Shown here: in pieces, positions 51,101 through 63,464 of the stretch
How the letters are laid out: each line of letters begins with the position of its first letter
How positions within the stretch are numbered: the stretch's first letter is position 1
Assembly: GCA_020081605.1 (NCBI GenBank)
Contig: JAHREC010000005.1
Location: forward strand, 1 to 64,000
Direction: 5' to 3'
Source of the DNA: Albifimbria verrucaria
Lineage: Eukaryota > Ascomycota > Sordariomycetes > Hypocreales > Stachybotryaceae
DNA length: 64,000 bases
Made by a program: the position numbers and the translations under genes
The notes under the pieces: model-generated
Told to the model about the DNA's origin: nothing
The model's database searches: none
The model's input: only the letters and a program-made list of their open reading frames with translations

Positions 51101-53188
51101 AACTCTGGAAATTGCCTCTACGTCGCTACGGACAAGTAAGCCATAACGGGAAGGACAATAGGAGTTGACAGATGGAAACTTCATGTAAAGGAGTCTATGA
51201 GAGATTGAAATTTTGCCATCAAGAAACTGGGGAAAACTAAGGAAAAAGCGAGAAGGGGTTCAATTTCCTCTTGGTCTTGCCCAGGTATGCTGGCCAATTT
51301 GAAAGGAAACCGGTCAAGCCAGGGAAAAAAATCAATTGTCATTGGCCATGATCATCTTAAGTTTTTTTTTATCCCCCAAGGAGAAATACACCCACACCCC
51401 GGCAGTCTTACTTCGGATACCGATGAATGGCTTCTTCGCCTTATCTCCACGCCTTTTCAAGCCATGTTCCAGTAGGTTTTATTACCTCAATCTCTCGGAT
51501 GAAAGCGGGTCAATTCTCACATCGAAGTTGTGGTCTTAGCAAGCCTTGCGGGTGGCTGGATACGTCAAAGCGGAACGGGAAAGATGGGGTAAAAAGAAAA
51601 ATAGAAAAAAAACCCATGCCTGAAGTCGTTGGCGGGCGCCTCTGGCAAACGCTCCTACAGATCACTACCGCCGTGGGGCTTAAAGCACAGGAAGCTCAGT
51701 ATGTCCCTCCTTTGATTCCCTCCTTTGATGCAAGAGTCTTCAGGTATTGTTTCAATTGCTAGAACGGTATCATATCTTCCAATTCTGAAGGATGCGTGCG
51801 TGCGGATGCCTGTCCAATGTAAACAGGTTGGTGGGCATCGGCTTTGTGTCGCCAGGTATTTGATGATGCAGCATGTATGGGGCCACCAACAATGTGTGTT
51901 CATCTCAAGTGCTCGTAGTTTGCATTTCATAGATCCGCAGCTTCTCCCACCTCCGTTCACGATACTTTGAACCAACTACCAACACTTTTGGGCTCCCGAG
52001 ACCTCTCCTTTTCAAGCCTATCATTATCCGCATAATCCCTCACACAACTCACTGTACTAGCTACGCGAGTCTGGCGGCTTAGGTTTGATCATTGGCGAGC
52101 CACCCTAGACCCCTGCTGAGCCCTTCTATACGTCCAATTTCTTCCCATTTGAGCATCGTACAAGGTGTCCTCGGAAGCTCTTCACAACTTGATGGCTTCT
52201 GGATTGTTGGACAGAGCCTGATCATGGCAAGCACGAAAGATACAATTTGATATGATGTATGTTTTCCTGCATCATGCTCTCACTACTCTTTAACAATGGA
52301 TTCGGGATGCGGGACGCAATGAGCAAGGTCGCTACATCGAAGAGGTATTGTTGCTGAAGACGGATCTACCATGGCTGCACGCCGCTCTGTTAGAAGATGT
52401 ACTGTTCGCTTTCACTGACATTCTTGATCAAGGTTACTCCACTCGACCCTCTCTTTTCTTATTTTTCTTCTCCAGACCGATCCCAGCTACGACGTCAAAT
52501 TGCCTCCATTTACGATGATCAGCGTCGGTCGGTAGGACCAGAACCCGATCGTGAAAAGTCGAACGAACGAACGAGCGAGCGAGCGAGCGAACATTGAGCA
52601 AGAGGACCGAGAAGGCATCCCAGCCATAGCCGCGAAAAAGGTCTATTATCTATGACTACCCCTCTGCGGCGTGGAGGTCATGAATAGAGGAGAGATCGCC
52701 TAGTTATTTGAAGCGGGAGAAGCTTCTCTTGCCTGCTGGCTGTTTGGCACCGGTCGGATGGTCGATGTTTGACGTCGAGTCCGCCCTTCTTTCGCCACAT
52801 CTTTCCTCGGTTTCTCCGTTGGATTCTCTTCATACTCCGAGAACACGCCAGTCACGATCGAGCGACGGATCTAATCCTGCTTCACGGTAAGGGTTACACT
52901 TCGTTTGTCATCCTAAACAATGTACTCCGCCCCTTATGTGATTGTTACCGGATGCGGCTTCCTCGTTCCCAGCTATCTACTCTGAAGTGGGTAACCATAC
53001 GTCCATCTTCGCGTTCACCTCGCTTAAGACTGGCGGCGAGATAATGATTCCATGGTCAAGGGGCTCAAGGCATACTGCGACATACAAGGCAGAGGCGCAG
53101 AGATGACGAGCCTAACTCGACGAACACGTATGCGAGCTTCCTTTCCCAAGTTCGAATGCTCTACGCAATGTTTCATTTTGGGTTATTA
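48181..53188. other. Long region without recognisable genes
   Basis: Short frames only. A minor GATGTT hexamer repeat lies near 49,775. The GC-rich block 48,990-49,260 looked structured but matches no RNA I recognise. A GAGC/GAAC microrepeat lies at 52,562-52,594. Confidence 0.4.
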
Positions 53189-53962
53189 CTATAATTTTTT
53201 CACTCGTTCAAGATGCTGTTTCTCTAAATTTTTAATCGCGAGTTCCCATTTCTCACAAAAATCAACCGCCTGCTCGATCGTAGCTTGACGACGGCGAGGC
53301 TCGCGTTCCCATCTCCCGAGATCATTCTTTGTCTTTTCAAGCTGCCGTCTTTTCTTTGCCAATTCAACACAAATTTTACAATCACTATCGAGATACTCGA
53401 TTTTTTCGTCTGGAAGCTTGAACTCGCAATGTTTCTCTTTCATCATCCTGGGGCATTCTTCCATCACATACCCCGTGTAGATTTCCAATAGCCGCATTTC
53501 CACCTAGTTTGACGATAAAAGCACATTAAACGCGTCCGGGCCTGTTTGAAGGCAAACGAGAACTTGATCTGGATCAAAATTCAGCAGCTAATACCTCGTG
53601 TTGTTAGCACCATATGATGTGCGGATCAAATGTTGCCCTCTTCATCGACAGAAAAATGAACAAAAGAATATCAGTGTGACTCACGATATGTTGTGCTTTT
53701 GCCTCTGGGCAACGATTTGTGGCTCGCGATGGTGTGATACTTGGAGCTTGATGTTGCCTCTAGTTTCGCCTGAACCTCGTGTATGTATGCGTATAGTATA
53801 GACGAAGCATCCCACATAGCATAGCCGATATGTCATGAAGGATGACGGAGGAAATATTCCTAACTTACATCTATGAGATCTCGATGATCTGAAATAGTGG
53901 AAGCCTAGTGGACCGTGTGAAATTCGCCTAAGCTTCGCTTCTATCTCGCTCACATTTGCCTA
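53189..53962 (-). CDS. Orphan multi-exon gene with coiled-coil C-terminus
   Basis: The last exon (53587-53189, minus) encodes LLNFDPDQVLVCLQTGPDAF and, after an in-frame TAG at 53506-53504, VEMRLLEIYTGYVMEECPRM followed by a Lys/Glu/Arg-rich helical tail (ECPRMMKEKHCEF, DSDCKICVELAKKRRQLEKT). The cysteine pairs could bind metal. The acceptor at 53588 has a perfect branch (TGCTAACAAC). An upstream exon starting at 53962 (ANVSEIEAKLRRI) ends at a GTAAGT donor. The TAG is either a nonsense change (CAG to TAG) or the acceptor end of a 63-nt in-frame intron with a weak donor. Family not recognised; further 5' exons are likely. Confidence 0.45.
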
Positions 53963-56900
53963 TCAAAGTCTGCCAATGGATCACTAGCTAGTGAGTTCCA
54001 TCCTCATGCAACGCCATGGGTGAGATGCAAGCGTTTGGAGTGCGGAATTATGGACCCATCCTTAGCATACGCTAGGGCAAGTTCGTCTGGACGACTAATT
54101 TTGACCGTTCCACCATGGGTTGGTAGGCCTCATAAGGCAACTCGTGCAGGATCCAGTGATGAATGGGGCGTGGCGGCGAATATTTTGACCATCCACAAAT
54201 TGCAGCTAGCCTTGCTACTCATCGGTAGGGGCCATATGTGATTAGCAGGGTACCCGCGCAAAGCTAGAGAGTTCGATCGGGCGTTGCAGCCACTTTCGGA
54301 TAGGGCCCGGATGCATCTTACCGTGGTAAGTCAACGAGCAGATCGGCCCTCGGCCAAGACGGGTTACGGTTGGCGGAAGGCCAGGAACTGATTCACTATA
54401 TGTGCCTCGTAACTGCTGTAGCGTCCACGCAGGAACAGTTGTTATGACAAGCAGAAAAGGTTCTTCATGGCATCATGGCTAGGGTGCTCCATGGCAAGAG
54501 GGAGGAGAACATACCGAGAGCCCAATGCATGTGTGATTACCGCCTCTAATCTAGATCCTGCTGGGATCGGAAAGGTATAGGAATACATTTGAGGCTGAAC
54601 TTCATCCCAGTCGCGTTAGAAAGCAACGGGCTTCTGAAGATGTGGATGTTATAGGGTTAGTATAGGAAAGACGTCGGTCCGTGATCGACAATCCGATCGT
54701 ATAATGAAACTGGCTCCCTCACTTTGTTCGATTCAGGTGTGACCGTTTGCCCAAGAAGAAATGGTCGCAATGGCAACTTCCTGAGCAAAGTCAGACTAGA
54801 ATAATTCCGTGTTTGGGCTGCTCTTTTTTTTTTTTTCATCTCCAACAGTTCGGGATATGATCTCTAGAGAGAGGGACCTTGGGGACGTTGCCATGAGGCA
54901 ATTAATCGGGGACAGGGTCATCAGGACGGTGTGATACGGAAATGTGAAGGGATATGTAGCATTACGGTACCATTTATTCCTTACCTGGTGGATAGGACTG
55001 ACTCGAATCGTTTCACGGTGCCGGTCCTTGCCATGAATGGACACAAGCGACAGCGAATGCTAACCTGGTTGCTGCGATTGCTGCGATTATGGCATAGTCG
55101 GTCTCATGTGGTATATATGTATGAGATGTTAGCTGAACTCTCGTCCCCTCTTCCCCTCCCCTCCTCTAAAACACGCCTGAGAGAAGTATTTTCACAAACC
55201 TACTTCCAAGGCTTTCTCTATAGGTAATTAACCCGGGGAATGCAATAGGGTATTGAACAATTGTACTGGGAGACCAATGCTAACATGTAAGGCTCGAATT
55301 GTAAACCCAGAGTAACCACCCGAGGCTACTTTTCAGGCCCGTTCGGACGTGATCAGATGAAAAGTAAATAAGATGTCGAAACCAGACAGATGTCTCGGTT
55401 TTAGTGAGGCTAGTCACTCACTCACATACCGGTCTGCTAGACCAAAGTGTAATTCGACGATAGAGGATCGCCTTCTTCTCGTTTTATTGGCAAACACTCC
55501 TGAGTTCTTGCGCCGGTCTACTCCTTAGAAGCCAAGGCTGCGTCTGCATTTAACCGTTTATATTGTGCTCATGTGGTTAATACCAATCTATGCATAGAAC
55601 TTCCATGGGATTTTATGTTTTAGTGTCAGTATTCTTGACCCCATGACATGCTTCGAGATGACTGTAAGGCTCGGTTAACTGATGCTGCTCGACCTCTCTC
55701 GGTATCGTTCCTATACGAAGGTAGCTATCTCTGACAGCACTACAGCATGCAAGCGTTTCGTTTCTATTTCCCTTTTCCGTCGTACTCCCTGTCATCAAGA
55801 ACTACGATTGTGGAAGAGAGCCCAGATTTGGACGAGCCAAGAGGCAGCGCGAAAAAGATGTCATATGGGGATATGGGAAGTTTTGTATGACAAGACTTCG
55901 GAAGCCCAGTTATGTTAATGATACCATAAGCGCCGCACCGTCGAAACATCATGATTGACAAGATCGCACTCAATTTTCACATGCGAATAAGTCATGGGCA
56001 CCGGTTCTAGACAAGGAAGAGAAATGCGACAACCATGGTTTTGTCAGCTTGCCGCAGGTGCTTCAAGTCGGTGAGGTCGCTGGGACACAATTTAAACTCG
56101 AGAGGGATTGGCTATGTCGAGGTCAGGAATTATATGTAAGTCGAACCATCTGCTTATTCACCTGCTGCACCTCTTTGCCATACATTGTCGTCAAGGTAAC
56201 TACATAGGAGGACAAATCTAGAACGGCACCGTGTTTTGTGATAAAACACACTGTAGGAAGGAGCCACGATCGTCTAAATAAGCTTAATATACTTGCACGT
56301 CTAAAAATTTAGGTAAACTGAAAGTCCTCTGCGGAGCTACATAAGTCAAACGTCAGCGTTAATCTCTACCGTTAGCATTCGGACTGATGAATGACTTTCT
56401 AGGCATGTAGTTCATGATATCCTGTCTGGTATTGGAGATTCTGTGGCGCCAAATCTACATTGTTTTAGGTGGCTGGCATTCCTCGATGTGGCCGTGGGGA
56501 ATTTTGGTGAGAACTCGCTTCACTTGGGGCGCCACGGGCAGTTGGGCGAGTTTGATTACGACCGTAGCAGGGAATCTGGACGAGCAATAGGTGGACATCT
56601 GAGTTTTTCATGACACTCCTGACGCACATCATATGCATAAAGAAACCTGCTACACGATGTTCATTTGCCGACGCATGGAAAAGACAAAGCCGAAATGCGA
56701 GGCTACAGCCAACCACTCAGGTCCATCAAGAGCTATGAACGAATAATCCGCCATTACCGAAGCAGACAACGACCTCAATGGGACGCATAACACGACCCAT
56801 GCATGGCAGGATGGTCACAAGCCACCTCCTACCCGAATCCTAAGACTATTTTGGCTTTCCGTACAACGGGACGAAAACCATACCTTGCTGCTATTTTTGG

Positions 56901-57169
56901 ATCAACCACAGGCGATACCATGCCATTAAGTTTGTTCTGCAATAGTTCCTTCTTGCTGTCCCGCGGAGGTTTCCGTGGCAGGGCCCCGAGAATGCAACCC
57001 GGCCGGGGTGGGGTCGGGGTGGGGCCGGGCCTGCTTACGATTTTGTTATGCTTGAAGTCTGTTATTAATTAAGCCTTATAGCCATTCGTGCGTGAAACTA
57101 CACTTCATTGCCAATCCTGCCCTAAACGTAAAACCCAGCATGTGATCTGTTCAAGGACGCGTAATTTTG
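53963..57169. other. Intergenic, no gene seen
   Basis: No supported frame. A short GC-rich GGGGTCGGGGTGGGG tract lies near 57,005-57,030. Confidence 0.4.
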
Positions 57170-57222
57170 GTACCCGTAGGTCAAGGTGTATGTGGCCCAC
57201 ACACACCTTGACTTACGGGTAC
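57170..57222. repeat. Near-perfect inverted repeat, 25-bp arms, 3-nt loop
   Basis: The left arm 57170-57194 and right arm 57198-57222 are reverse complements except at two positions (arm positions 10 and 21), separated only by GCC. The transcript would form a long stable hairpin. It lies 0.4 kb from LINE relic C. Confidence 0.9.
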
Positions 57223-57599
57223 GTGTCGCTCGTCGGCAGGTCATCCAGTTGCAGCAGGAACGTTGTTGCAATCTTTGGTCTTGTGGGGGACCGGCAGAGA
57301 CCCTTTTGAGTAGGCTGCAGAGGTGGCCTCAAAGTGGTCCCGGTCGGCTGGAGGATGCTGCGGACACCCAGCAGCCGTCAGAGTTCGGGAGAAAGAAAGT
57401 GAGGAAAATCAAGAGATTATACACGGCTATACGTACGGAGAGTGTGGTGTCTAGTGGGGAGGGCAGACCTTCCCCGAAGAAGGCGTTGCCACTTGCTACA
57501 TTCACGACCTTGATATAGTTCTTGGCCTACTGCCCGATTCACTACTGCAGTTGGTGAGGGTGCGAATACGTCGCCAACATGAACAAGAGATCCGCACAC

Positions 57600-59100
57600 T
57601 TACGTGCTCGAGTCGTGCGCGGGTTCCCGTAAAATCATCGTGCTACGATCTAGCAGCAAGAAGGTAATGAAGCATGTTCCACGAGAGCGACAAGTCCGGC
57701 GGGCATCTGGTTGTGGCTGAGAGCTTGAGAGCTGTGTGTGTGTCATGTACAGATTCTTTCCACCAGGCTTAAAAGCGTTCTTCGGCCAGCGCCTCGCGGC
57801 CCCGACGCAGATATGCCAGTCTTGGAAGGGCACCTACGGGGACAGGCTTGAGATACTCAGCTTTCGCTAGAGCGTCTGCTGCTTCGTGTCTAAGGACCTC
57901 GGCATAGACGGGAATCCAGTGGACCTTCGCGTTGCCGTGCGAAGCGGCCAGTGTTTAAAACTCGATAAAAACGTCATTAGAAGAGTCTGAGGGCTTGCCT
58001 CGGAGGCAGGTCCCCGCGGCGATGTTGTTGAGACAGATTATGATCGTCTTTTCCGAGCTGACTTGGAAAGCTGTGGATGATTGCTTGACCGCCGTGGTGA
58101 ATGCGGTGTCCTGCTTGGACGCCATCTGGGGAGGTTCCCAGTCCTCGCCGAAAATATTATTTAGTAGCAGTGCGGATAAGCTATATTTCAGCTTGATTAC
58201 TCGATGGATGAGTGCTAGCCGGGTACGCGAGGCAAGCGGGTGAGGCCGCGTCGAATCGCAAACAGACTGCTTCAAGCAATTACGCCACTGGCTGGGTGCC
58301 GCTCCGTTGAGAGAGAGCCGCGATTGGCATGCGATTGGCATCGTCGTCGATGCTAAAAGGATAGCTCTCATGGATTGCTTGGGGCATTTGCTCGTTTTGT
58401 GACGCAGGATTTTGAACTTGGTCTACATATTCCTTGGACGGTTTCGACCAAAAGGGCTGGTTGAGCCTGGTATCCAGGCTCAGTCTTGTAAAACAGGATG
58501 CGCGCGATGCAACCCCTCACTACTTAAACGCTGCTGGCAGCGGGCCGTGTTCTTACTGGTGAGGCTTCTCAGATGGTTTAGTAGAACCGAAACCGTGGCA
58601 ATTTATTTCTTGACGTGGTTCTTGAAGAAAAGCGTAGAGTTAAGCCAGACGCCGAGCCCTCGCATTGGGGTCTGGGGTCGCTTTTCTATATCGTCGTGTC
58701 GGCACCCTCTTTAGGGGCTTCCTGTTTCGCCTAGATCGAAGGAAATGCCGTTGGCGCCCCCTCCCCAGGGGACCAACTCTTTGCTTGCTTTTGCGATTGC
58801 TACCTTTATTGAGTCGCCAACACATAGGATAGCCGTATCTTTAGCATAGCCGAACCGGCCTATCGGGTTGCCCAACTGGTAAGTCGGCTCAATATAAAAG
58901 TGGAAAGACGGTCTTCAATACAGAATACCCATAGGTTAGCCCGCGTCGGAACGGCGATAAAGCTGTCGTTATTTCATCGTATCTAACGCGAGCCGAAGGA
59001 CGATTCATGAACGAGTAGATCCAGCGTGCAAGTTGATCTGGCTGCCCTTGCGGTTGCGCATGAAGGCGTCGAATGCACCTTTAATGTTCATCGTCTGGTT
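57600..59100 (-). mobile_element. LINE (Tad-like) relic C: RT palm to RNase H
   Basis: On the minus strand, from high to low coordinates and across several frame shifts: NIKGAFDAFMRNR (RT motif with catalytic Asp), FMNRPSARVRYDEITTA, then FGYAKDTAILCVGDS, where the catalytic YADD box reads YAKD. Next come SFDLGETGSP, a VWLNSTLFFKNHVKK segment and the thumb. RNase H-related sequence follows (CLNNIAAGTCLRGKPSDSS and HEAADALAKAEYL). It is homologous to relic A over about 700 bp. RT activity is ruled out by the YAKD change and the shifts. Confidence 0.8.
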
Positions 59101-59707
59101 CGACCATAGTGACCGTGTGAGTTATCACAATCAGGCGTAACCACTTCGTAGATTGAGTTTTCATTATGGGACTGTTTAAAAACCAGGTTGGTAGTTAAGA
59201 AGAGAGAAGAGGGTGTCTAAAAGAAGTATCCGACAGCAGAAGCATTATAATATAGCCTGTTTAGATAGCGCAAGGACTTCCGCCACATGGCTTGATGTCT
59301 TGCACTTGGACAACGCCTACTCAGGCACTACCAGGTTCCTACTTGTGCTTATACATGGCCTCTAGAGAATTGAAATCACTTTCTGCCCAAGTTCTAGTCT
59401 TGGTATCAGCTAGAAGGAAAAAGCTTTGACCTCTCTGCGATAAGTGGTCAATATATCAGTCAACCATGGAACAACGTGGAAATATCTGCTTCTGCACAAT
59501 TCATGCTGGCTAAAGGTTCGAATTAATAGACCTGCTAGAAGAAGAAATCAACCTTATGATCTACTACATAGCAAGACAATCGCAGCACCACTCCTCCGCA
59601 ATCACAGCTGGTGGTCGTTGTAGTTCCTGCAATACCTGGGAAAGCAGCTGTGATGCTGGCGATTCTACTTATGATATCGTCGATCGAGCGGCCTGCAGTG
59701 GGAATGG

Positions 59708-60010
59708 TTGTGGTTTCTGCAATACCTGTGGTGGTGCCGGATGTATTACCATCGTCGGTTGCGCGGCTTACAGCAGGCGTTTCTTCATAGCGTCGAGAAG
59801 GCCTTCCGGCCTGCTGGGTTCCACAACAAAAGACATTCTTACGAAGGGGGTTTCAATCGATTGTCCCAGAAATTGGCAATTAAAGGAGAGAGGACTGAGT
59901 ATATTGCTAATGCAGGATGAGATTTTGCTTCACATCATGTAACCACTAATGCAAGAACTACTTTAGCAGGATTTTCTACCCAAAAGCGTTGAAGGAAGAT
60001 GAGATGTCAT
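59708..60010 (+). pseudogene. Possible broken gene fragment
   Basis: The frame from 59708 includes LHSVEKAFRPAGFHNKRHSY and LSQKLAIKGERTEYIANAG, meets one stop, then continues DFASHHVTTNARTTLAGFST. The amino-acid mix is protein-like. Family unknown; may be transposon-derived. Confidence 0.25.
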
Positions 60011-61120
60011 TTTATACCAGGCCTCTAATCCTGGTATCAGCCACATATCAAAGTCATGCAGTCTAGGTCAGGTCCATTGCACTTCATGGTCACAAAGCAG
60101 ACCATGTGGCGAGGGGTTATTGCTTCTGTACGAGAGCGGTAAGAGAGGATGGTGTGGATATTATCACATGAAGCAATAGTAGTAGGATGGTGTAATACAT
60201 GTGTTCAGTCGGGCTTGACCAGGTCTTCTGTAAGAAACATCCTAGAGCGTCGGTTTTGGAGACGACTCAGCTTAGATCTCCGCCTTGTATATCCCATAAT
60301 ATGTATCTGCTACTTCGACTAAGCTGTTGGAAGATCGGGCAAGGTACACCGTGTGGTAGGAATTACCACTAACTGCAAAACCAGGAATATGCATACACAC
60401 CAAAGCAATCATCATGCCTGATGGTTTGAAGCCACAGCCAATAGATGCAGCAGATATTCTTTTTGGTTGTGTTGGCGGCTTTGGGCTTCAGCCCGCCGTA
60501 GGCCAAAGCTCTTTCGTACACACATCTAACATGATGTCCCAGTGGAACCTTTTCTTTCTTGCCAAGTCCAGTATCTCCAAGACAGTTACTGAAACCAGTC
60601 AGCTTTCATCATGCGATATCATTCTACCTCTTCTCGTTTGGACCAGTATCTTATAAAAATATATGGTAAGGTAAAGAGTTATGTGGAGATCTCAGCATAC
60701 TCTTGGCGCGATTTTCCGAAATCGGACCTACAACCTCAATGTTAATGGCTACGATATCATTATCTTTTTGATATTGAGATTGCTGATCATAACCGGCCTC
60801 AGGAAAAAGCTACAATCTATCTCTACTATGTCAGCAACAACTTCAGTCATTGATTCTCAGATACTGATCCAATTCACTCGGCAATATCCACACGATAACC
60901 AGTCACAAATCCAAGAATGTATATTTTGACGCCGGTATTAAATAAAAATCTAGGATGCGTCTCTGCAGCAGATATCAATATTTGACTATAACGCTTGCAA
61001 CAAGTTCAAAGCATGGCATCCACGCGCAGGCTGGCGTAGTTTCAAAGATGTCAAATTACAAGGGGTGCAATTACATCAAGACCTTACAGCCCACTCACAA
61101 CAAGAACCACGTGAATCGTC

Positions 61121-62238
61121 GTGGTTATGGCACGTTCATCCACGAGTTCAGATGGAGAAATGCTGGAAGAAGTCGATCAACACAGAACCCCGGCTCTAGC
61201 AACGGTATCGACAGACTTTTTCCGGGAACCTGAGCATACCAAATACCTCATAGAGTTGTTTGTACAAAATGCACTTTTGAACAGATATTCTTCTTCTTCC
61301 TCGAGAAGTATCCCATACATTACCGCAGAACCGTCAAGAATGCCTGCCACGAACTGCAAATATGGACACCTGAGGAGATACGTTTTCTTAAAAAAATAAA
61401 GACGAGGCTAGTTTGCCACGCGACTTCAAATTCCATTTTCCTCATGCAATATAGCGATCAGACGAGTCTATTAGGCAGAAAGCGAGATGTGAAATGAATG
61501 TATTCGATTTCGGCCCCGACTAACACCATTCTCAAAGGAACAAGATGAATACATTATTGAGAAGTGGAAAGAAACAGCCAGTTTCTTTAATGAATCACTT
61601 CCCGGATATTTTACTATGGAGAAAACTTTACGGATGCCTACCTCAAGGATTTTGAATCAGAGATATCGACTGAGAACGAAAGCATGATTCTCACGAAAAT
61701 ATTCCAACGCTATCATCGCAGCGAATAATGATCTATACGAGTCTTATTGCGGAACACTCCACTTAGAATGCACTCTCACACCTCAAGCAACAGCGAAGGA
61801 CAATATGAGTAATAACCAATTCATGTTCGTGCTGCAAAGAAAGCTAGGTGGTGATTATTTCGCGTCACTACAATGGCCTACCAATAGACCTACCGCAAGG
61901 CCTATTACGTTACCCCTAGCAGTCTCTCCAGTTGCTATCGGCGTCCTTTGGTTAGGATTAAAATCGCTGGCGAGGCTCTTCTTATGGCATTGGTCTTGTC
62001 ATGCGGTGAATCAAACCCAGAGAAGGTTGACTGGGTGATACCGTTTACAGTTCGCACTGATCTTGGTTTCGAATCAGACACTCTGAAGAAAGCATACTTG
62101 CTTTGCACTGTTACCGAGAAACCTTGGGCAAAGGAGTACACCGCGCATGTTGAGGCATCGCTTAAACAAGGCAAGACTCCTGCTGGTATCAGATATGGCA
62201 TCCGAAGCAATTCCAATGCTCATTGGGCTATTTCTTGA
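61121..62238 (+). pseudogene. Possible broken gene, several frames
   Basis: Successive plus-strand segments look protein-like in different frames: TDFFREPEHTKYLIELFVQN; FSKEQDEYIIEKWKETASFF; ENFTDAYLKDFESEISTENE; and from 61948 KVDWVIPFTVRTDLGFESDT with EKPWAKEYTAHVEASLKQGK. They are separated by stops and shifts. I do not recognise the family. Confidence 0.3.
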
Positions 62239-63464
62239 GTGCATGGATGGTTACGAGTTAGGTTCTCAGCTAAGGAGCGTCAGGTTTAGGGGATTTAAGA
62301 AGCCCCTTCACCCTCCTTCCTTAACTCTCCTCCCTTCAGCTTCTTCTGATCTTCAAATCCCCTTGAACTATCTGTAGTATGACTATGCGTCGTATCCTGC
62401 CGGGTGATTAAAATGGTCACCAAGATATCGCACGTCTCCTTAGGACTTCGAAAATAGTCGGGGTTACCGGGCTGGCATCAGTGCGAACTCAGATATTTCA
62501 GTAAGTACCCAGCGCAATTCCTTGCACCCTGATCTTAATGTAATGTAGGACTTTCGCACAAAATATGGTCTGTATCTCGTCAAATGTGCAAAGGCTCGAA
62601 TTAGGTATCAGACATGGATCTGGTCGAATTAGTACCGGGAAAAAACTAGTGACATTACCTGACTATTAAATTAGCTGGCATCATAAATGTACACTGCACC
62701 TCGATTCTGCGGTTTTGTAGGACAGACTTCTGGTAGCGTTACATCGCCATTCTCCTGGTATCTCAAAGCGATAAGATCTCCTGAAGCAGCAGATAACATT
62801 GGAAGAGCTTAGATAATTCGCAACTAAAGTACAAAGTACCCACATTCTCCACCTGGCGGTAGGAGATACGTATTAGCTAGATCCATGAATCCGGGGTCAG
62901 TTCTGCCAACGAAACCACGTATGTATCATGGTGGCCCAACAAGGGTACCATTTGGGGCAATGCGCATTACTTGTTCAACCCATGAGTGAGTCAAGGCAGA
63001 GCATACAAAGGCAAGATACACGGTACTTTGAACAAGCTTGTAATACATTATGGTATCAGCAGTACTGTACTGTCTTAAGGGAAATTCCTAGCCATTCAGT
63101 CGTTTCTTTATACTATCTTAAAGCCACCAACACCAGGGACTTAACACTAACATCTCAAGGTCCTGGCTCAATCAACATCAACCCCGCTTCCCAGGTTTAT
63201 CTTGCCTTCTGGCGCTCCTGTCCGGACAACCACTGTACAATTGACTGCCGTGTCATATCGTCGTCGCATGAAATTAGCCAGACATTTTACCATCTTGCGG
63301 GTTTGAGTTGCTGTCGCGCGCTTCTTTACGTGCAACCGTGACTTCTAACACCTGTGAGATTCCTTATGGGGTGATAGTGGGGTGCTTGAGCCAGGCTGAG
63401 GATCTCGCAGGGTGATATTAGCTTCTTATAGCTAAGCTACCTGGTAACTATATTATCTTAATAT

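Larger units (their letters stand above)
59101..63464. other. Unidentified coding-like debris
   Basis: No intact gene. Plus-strand pieces that look translated are described separately; the rest is without motif. No RT, integrase or transposase signature found. Confidence 0.35.

Noticed and set aside
59226..59420. Integrase-like phrase near a copia-type element
   Set aside because: Only a vague resemblance, with stops; no LTRs or other domains found.
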